Assembly (NCBI GenBank): GCA_016235245.1 | Contig: JACRLO010000010.1 | Coordinates: forward strand, 119,851 to 183,850 | Direction of reading: 5' to 3' | Source of the DNA: Nitrospirota bacterium | GTDB taxonomy: Bacteria > Nitrospirota > Thermodesulfovibrionia > Thermodesulfovibrionales > UBA6898 | Length of the DNA: 64,000 nt | Shown: positions 62,344 to 64,000 of the stretch, piece by piece | Layout: the number at the start of each line of letters is the position of its first letter | How positions within the stretch are numbered: position 1 is the stretch's first letter | Program-made: the position numbers and the translations under genes | The notes under the pieces: model-generated | Told to the model about the DNA's origin: nothing | Database searches by the model: none | What the model saw: the letters and a program-made list of their open reading frames with translations, nothing else

Positions 62344-63210
62344 ATGCCGAAGTCTGTTTCCTGTTTTTGCGGGCCGGAGTATGCCAAAGCTTATTCTGAT
62401 GCCTCAACCGTAATTCTTCCGGTTCCTTTTGACAAAACCAGTACATGGCAAAAAGGTGCTGATAAAGGCCCTGCCGCTATCATTGAGGCTTCAGGATATC
62501 TTGAACTCTACGATATTGAGACCGACAGCGAGGTATACAAAAAGGGCATTTTCACTGCCCGGCCTATCAATGCAGTTTCCTCCCAACAGTTGATCAAAAA
62601 AGCTGATGCGGCAGTATCACGCTATCTTAAGGACAATAAACTTGTTGTGTCGCTCGGCGGCGATCATTCGGTCTCTATCGGCGTGATCAAGGCTTATGCC
62701 AATCACTTTAAGGATCTGAGTGTCCTGCATCTGGATGCACATGGCGATTCACGCGAATTCTATGAAGGAAGCCCCTATAATCATGCCTGCGTTATCGCAC
62801 GGGCCAGGGAATATACCAAAAACGTAGTTTCTGCAGGTATTCGCAGCATAGATGGCTCTGAGTTGCCTGGCATGGACAGGAAGAAGGTGTTCTTTGCCCA
62901 TGATATTCACGATTCAGACAAATGGATAGCTAAGGCGGTGAGGCAGCTGAGCGGCAGTGTCTATATCACCATAGATCTTGATGTATTCGATCCGGGTATC
63001 ATGCCCTCAACAGGCACGCCTGAGCCGGGCGGGTTAGGGTGGTATCAGGTTCTGAAGCTCCTCGCTGCTGTCGCGAAGACAAAACGGATCGTGGGGTTCG
63101 ATATCGTTGAGCTCTGTCCCTCAAGGGACAAGGCCCCTGATTTTCTGGCTGCCAAACTGATCTATACGCTCCTGAGCTATATTTACGGAGATAGATCAGA
63201 TAAGACATAA
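62344..63210 (+). CDS. speB: Agmatinase
   Basis: 288 aa ureohydrolase. Metal ligands in GGDHSVSIG, LDAHGDSREFYEG and ITIDLDVFDPG are all present; the N-terminal STWQKGADKGPAAIIEAS matches. With pdaD completes arginine to putrescine. Confidence 0.94.
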   Translation: MPKSVSCFCGPEYAKAYSDASTVILPVPFDKTSTWQKGADKGPAAIIEASGYLELYDIETDSEVYKKGIFTARPINAVSSQQLIKKADAAVSRYLKDNKLVVSLGGDHSVSIGVIKAYANHFKDLSVLHLDAHGDSREFYEGSPYNHACVIARAREYTKNVVSAGIRSIDGSELPGMDRKKVFFAHDIHDSDKWIAKAVRQLSGSVYITIDLDVFDPGIMPSTGTPEPGGLGWYQVLKLLAAVAKTKRIVGFDIVELCPSRDKAPDFLAAKLIYTLLSYIYGDRSDKT

Positions 63211-63317
63211 ATTTCCTCTGTAGCATCAGGCGTGATCGGAAAGTGTTCCGCGAGTATTCTCCCCGCTTCGCTGATCGCAGCGCAGATGCCCTTCTTTCTT
63301 GCCTTATTTGACCACGT
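63183..63317 (-). pseudogene. Orphan C-terminal coding remnant
   Basis: Minus-strand frame between a stop at 63318-63320 and TAA at 63183-63185 reads ARKKGICAAISEAGRILAEH followed by FPITPDATEEIYV. The AEHFP pattern resembles the C-terminal end of TPM-domain membrane proteins, but no start or domain body is attached. It overlaps the tails of speB and the nitroreductase. Confidence 0.3.
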
Positions 63318-64000
63318 TTACCTGGGCCGGACCGCGCTGGACAGTGCGATGATAATCTACTGCCGGCTCTCCGAAGGCCATGGCATAACCGGGCATATGG
63401 TCATCGGGAATACCGAGCCGCCCGGACAGGTTTGGCAGTAGCGAAAGAACCATCATAAACAGCCCGTCCCAGACCGTGCCAACCCCGCGAGCGTGGGCCA
63501 TAAGCTGGAAGGTGGCCAGGGCGATATGGGTATCCTGGACCGGGCAGGGCGAGTTCCTGGGAGCACTTGTCAGCAGCAGATGGGGGGCGCCGCGGAAGAT
63601 GATGTCTTTACCCTCCTCCTGCCAGCCCTTGAGTGCCATGCCCATATATTGACCGACAAAGCCTTCCGGCAGTCCGCCTGCTTCCTGCAGTTTGGCAAGT
63701 CCGCTCATCACCTCTTCCCGCAGGTTAGCCATGACCCTGGCCTCCCTGACAACGGTGAACAGCACCGACTGGCTGTTAACCCCGGTGGGAGCATAGCAGG
63801 CGATGGCCAGGAGTTCATCAATCAGGGATTGCGACAGGTCTTTGCCGGTATATCGGCGGACTGCCCGCCGCCCCTTGATCAGGATTTCCAGCTGAGCTGG
63901 GTCTACCATATTGCCGGATATCTGAGTGCTGGCCACCGGGTCCTTGCCGAGGACCGAGACCGCCCCGGTCGGACAGACAGCAAGGCAGTGCTGGCAGCGG
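63304..64000 (-). CDS. Ferredoxin-nitroreductase fusion (5' end outside window)
   Basis: The frame is open to the window edge. The N-terminal visible part RCQHCLAVCPTGAVSVLG is a 4Fe-4S ferredoxin motif; the remainder is an FMN nitroreductase domain starting LIKGRRAVRRYTGKDLSQSL and ending GYAMAFGEPAVDYHRTVQRG. An NADPH or ferredoxin-coupled flavin reductase is expected; substrate unknown. Confidence 0.88.
   Translation of the reverse strand, partial: RCQHCLAVCPTGAVSVLGKDPVASTQISGNMVDPAQLEILIKGRRAVRRYTGKDLSQSLIDELLAIACYAPTGVNSQSVLFTVVREARVMANLREEVMSGLAKLQEAGGLPEGFVGQYMGMALKGWQEEGKDIIFRGAPHLLLTSAPRNSPCPVQDTHIALATFQLMAHARGVGTVWDGLFMMVLSLLPNLSGRLGIPDDHMPGYAMAFGEPAVDYHRTVQRGPAQVNVVK

Noticed and set aside
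1-64000. CRISPR arrays, insertion-sequence transposases, prophage genes, rRNA and riboswitches
   Set aside because: I looked for regularly spaced repeats, transposase motifs, phage structural genes and rRNA or riboswitch signatures on both strands and saw none; the xerC gene belongs to the conserved trmFO-hslVU cluster, not a mobile element.

Overview
This window is chromosomal DNA of about 50% GC from a Gram-negative, free-living and probably anaerobic bacterium. Outer-membrane assembly genes (TamB/BamA-like), a CusCBA-type efflux system, a ferredoxin:thioredoxin reductase subunit, a pyruvoyl-type arginine decarboxylase and many TauE/SafE (TSUP) anion exporters point to a sulfur-metabolising lineage such as Nitrospirota or a deltaproteobacterial relative. 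This assignment is inferred from gene content; there is no rRNA in the window.

1-8.4 kb holds mixed housekeeping genes: a near-complete type-2 elongation factor G, an RseC-like redox protein, gpmA, a DUF523 gene with a possible coupled 46-aa ORF, a glutaredoxin/ferredoxin:thioredoxin-reductase/unknown operon, a family-9 glycosyltransferase, a membrane protein and a PAS histidine kinase. 8.5-8.85 kb holds tRNA-Asp and tRNA-Val behind a clear sigma-70 promoter.

8.9-26.1 kb is the most distinctive part: an accessory block of three cassettes, each pairing a TSUP transporter with universal stress proteins. Cassette A (12577 down to 9681) encodes a Usp-like protein, a 58-aa protein, a small membrane protein, TSUP and a tandem Usp. 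Cassette B (19686 down to 16181) encodes a Usp-like protein, TSUP, a TIGR02186 protein, a tandem Usp and a single Usp. Each starts with a -24/-12 (sigma-54) type promoter whose -12 element lies exactly 38 bp before the start codon, and each has an 18-bp imperfect palindrome (TGTTT-N8-AACAG) 52-55 bp further upstream. An NtrC-type response regulator and its kinase lie between A and B and are the obvious candidate activator. Cassette C (26084 down to 22877) encodes a GntR regulator, TSUP, an unknown membrane-anchored protein and Usp, followed by a second kinase/receiver pair. A truncated EamA transporter gene abuts the end of cassette A, which suggests the cassette was inserted or the locus rearranged.

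26.2-41.3 kb: a MacA/MacB-type export locus whose permease gene is broken, then glnD, a TamB-like giant, a BamA/TamA-like outer-membrane protein, a SurA-like protein without a PPIase domain, a UMF1-family MFS transporter and a nitronate monooxygenase-like enzyme. 41.4-45.9 kb: an aminotransferase, era, a bifunctional-nuclease-family gene and recO on the plus strand, with a DksA-like and a PilZ protein on the minus strand.

46-52.2 kb is a heavy-metal efflux operon (FixH/YtkA-like protein, CusC, CusB, CusA). 52.2-56.4 kb is the conserved trmFO-xerC-hslV-hslU cluster, followed by rlpA, whose start lies inside a palindromic repeat element. 57.3-64 kb holds a PhnD-like-sensor/histidine kinase/receiver fusion, a COG2509-type flavoprotein, a pdaD-speB pair (arginine to agmatine to putrescine), a remnant C-terminal coding fragment and a ferredoxin-nitroreductase that runs off the window end.
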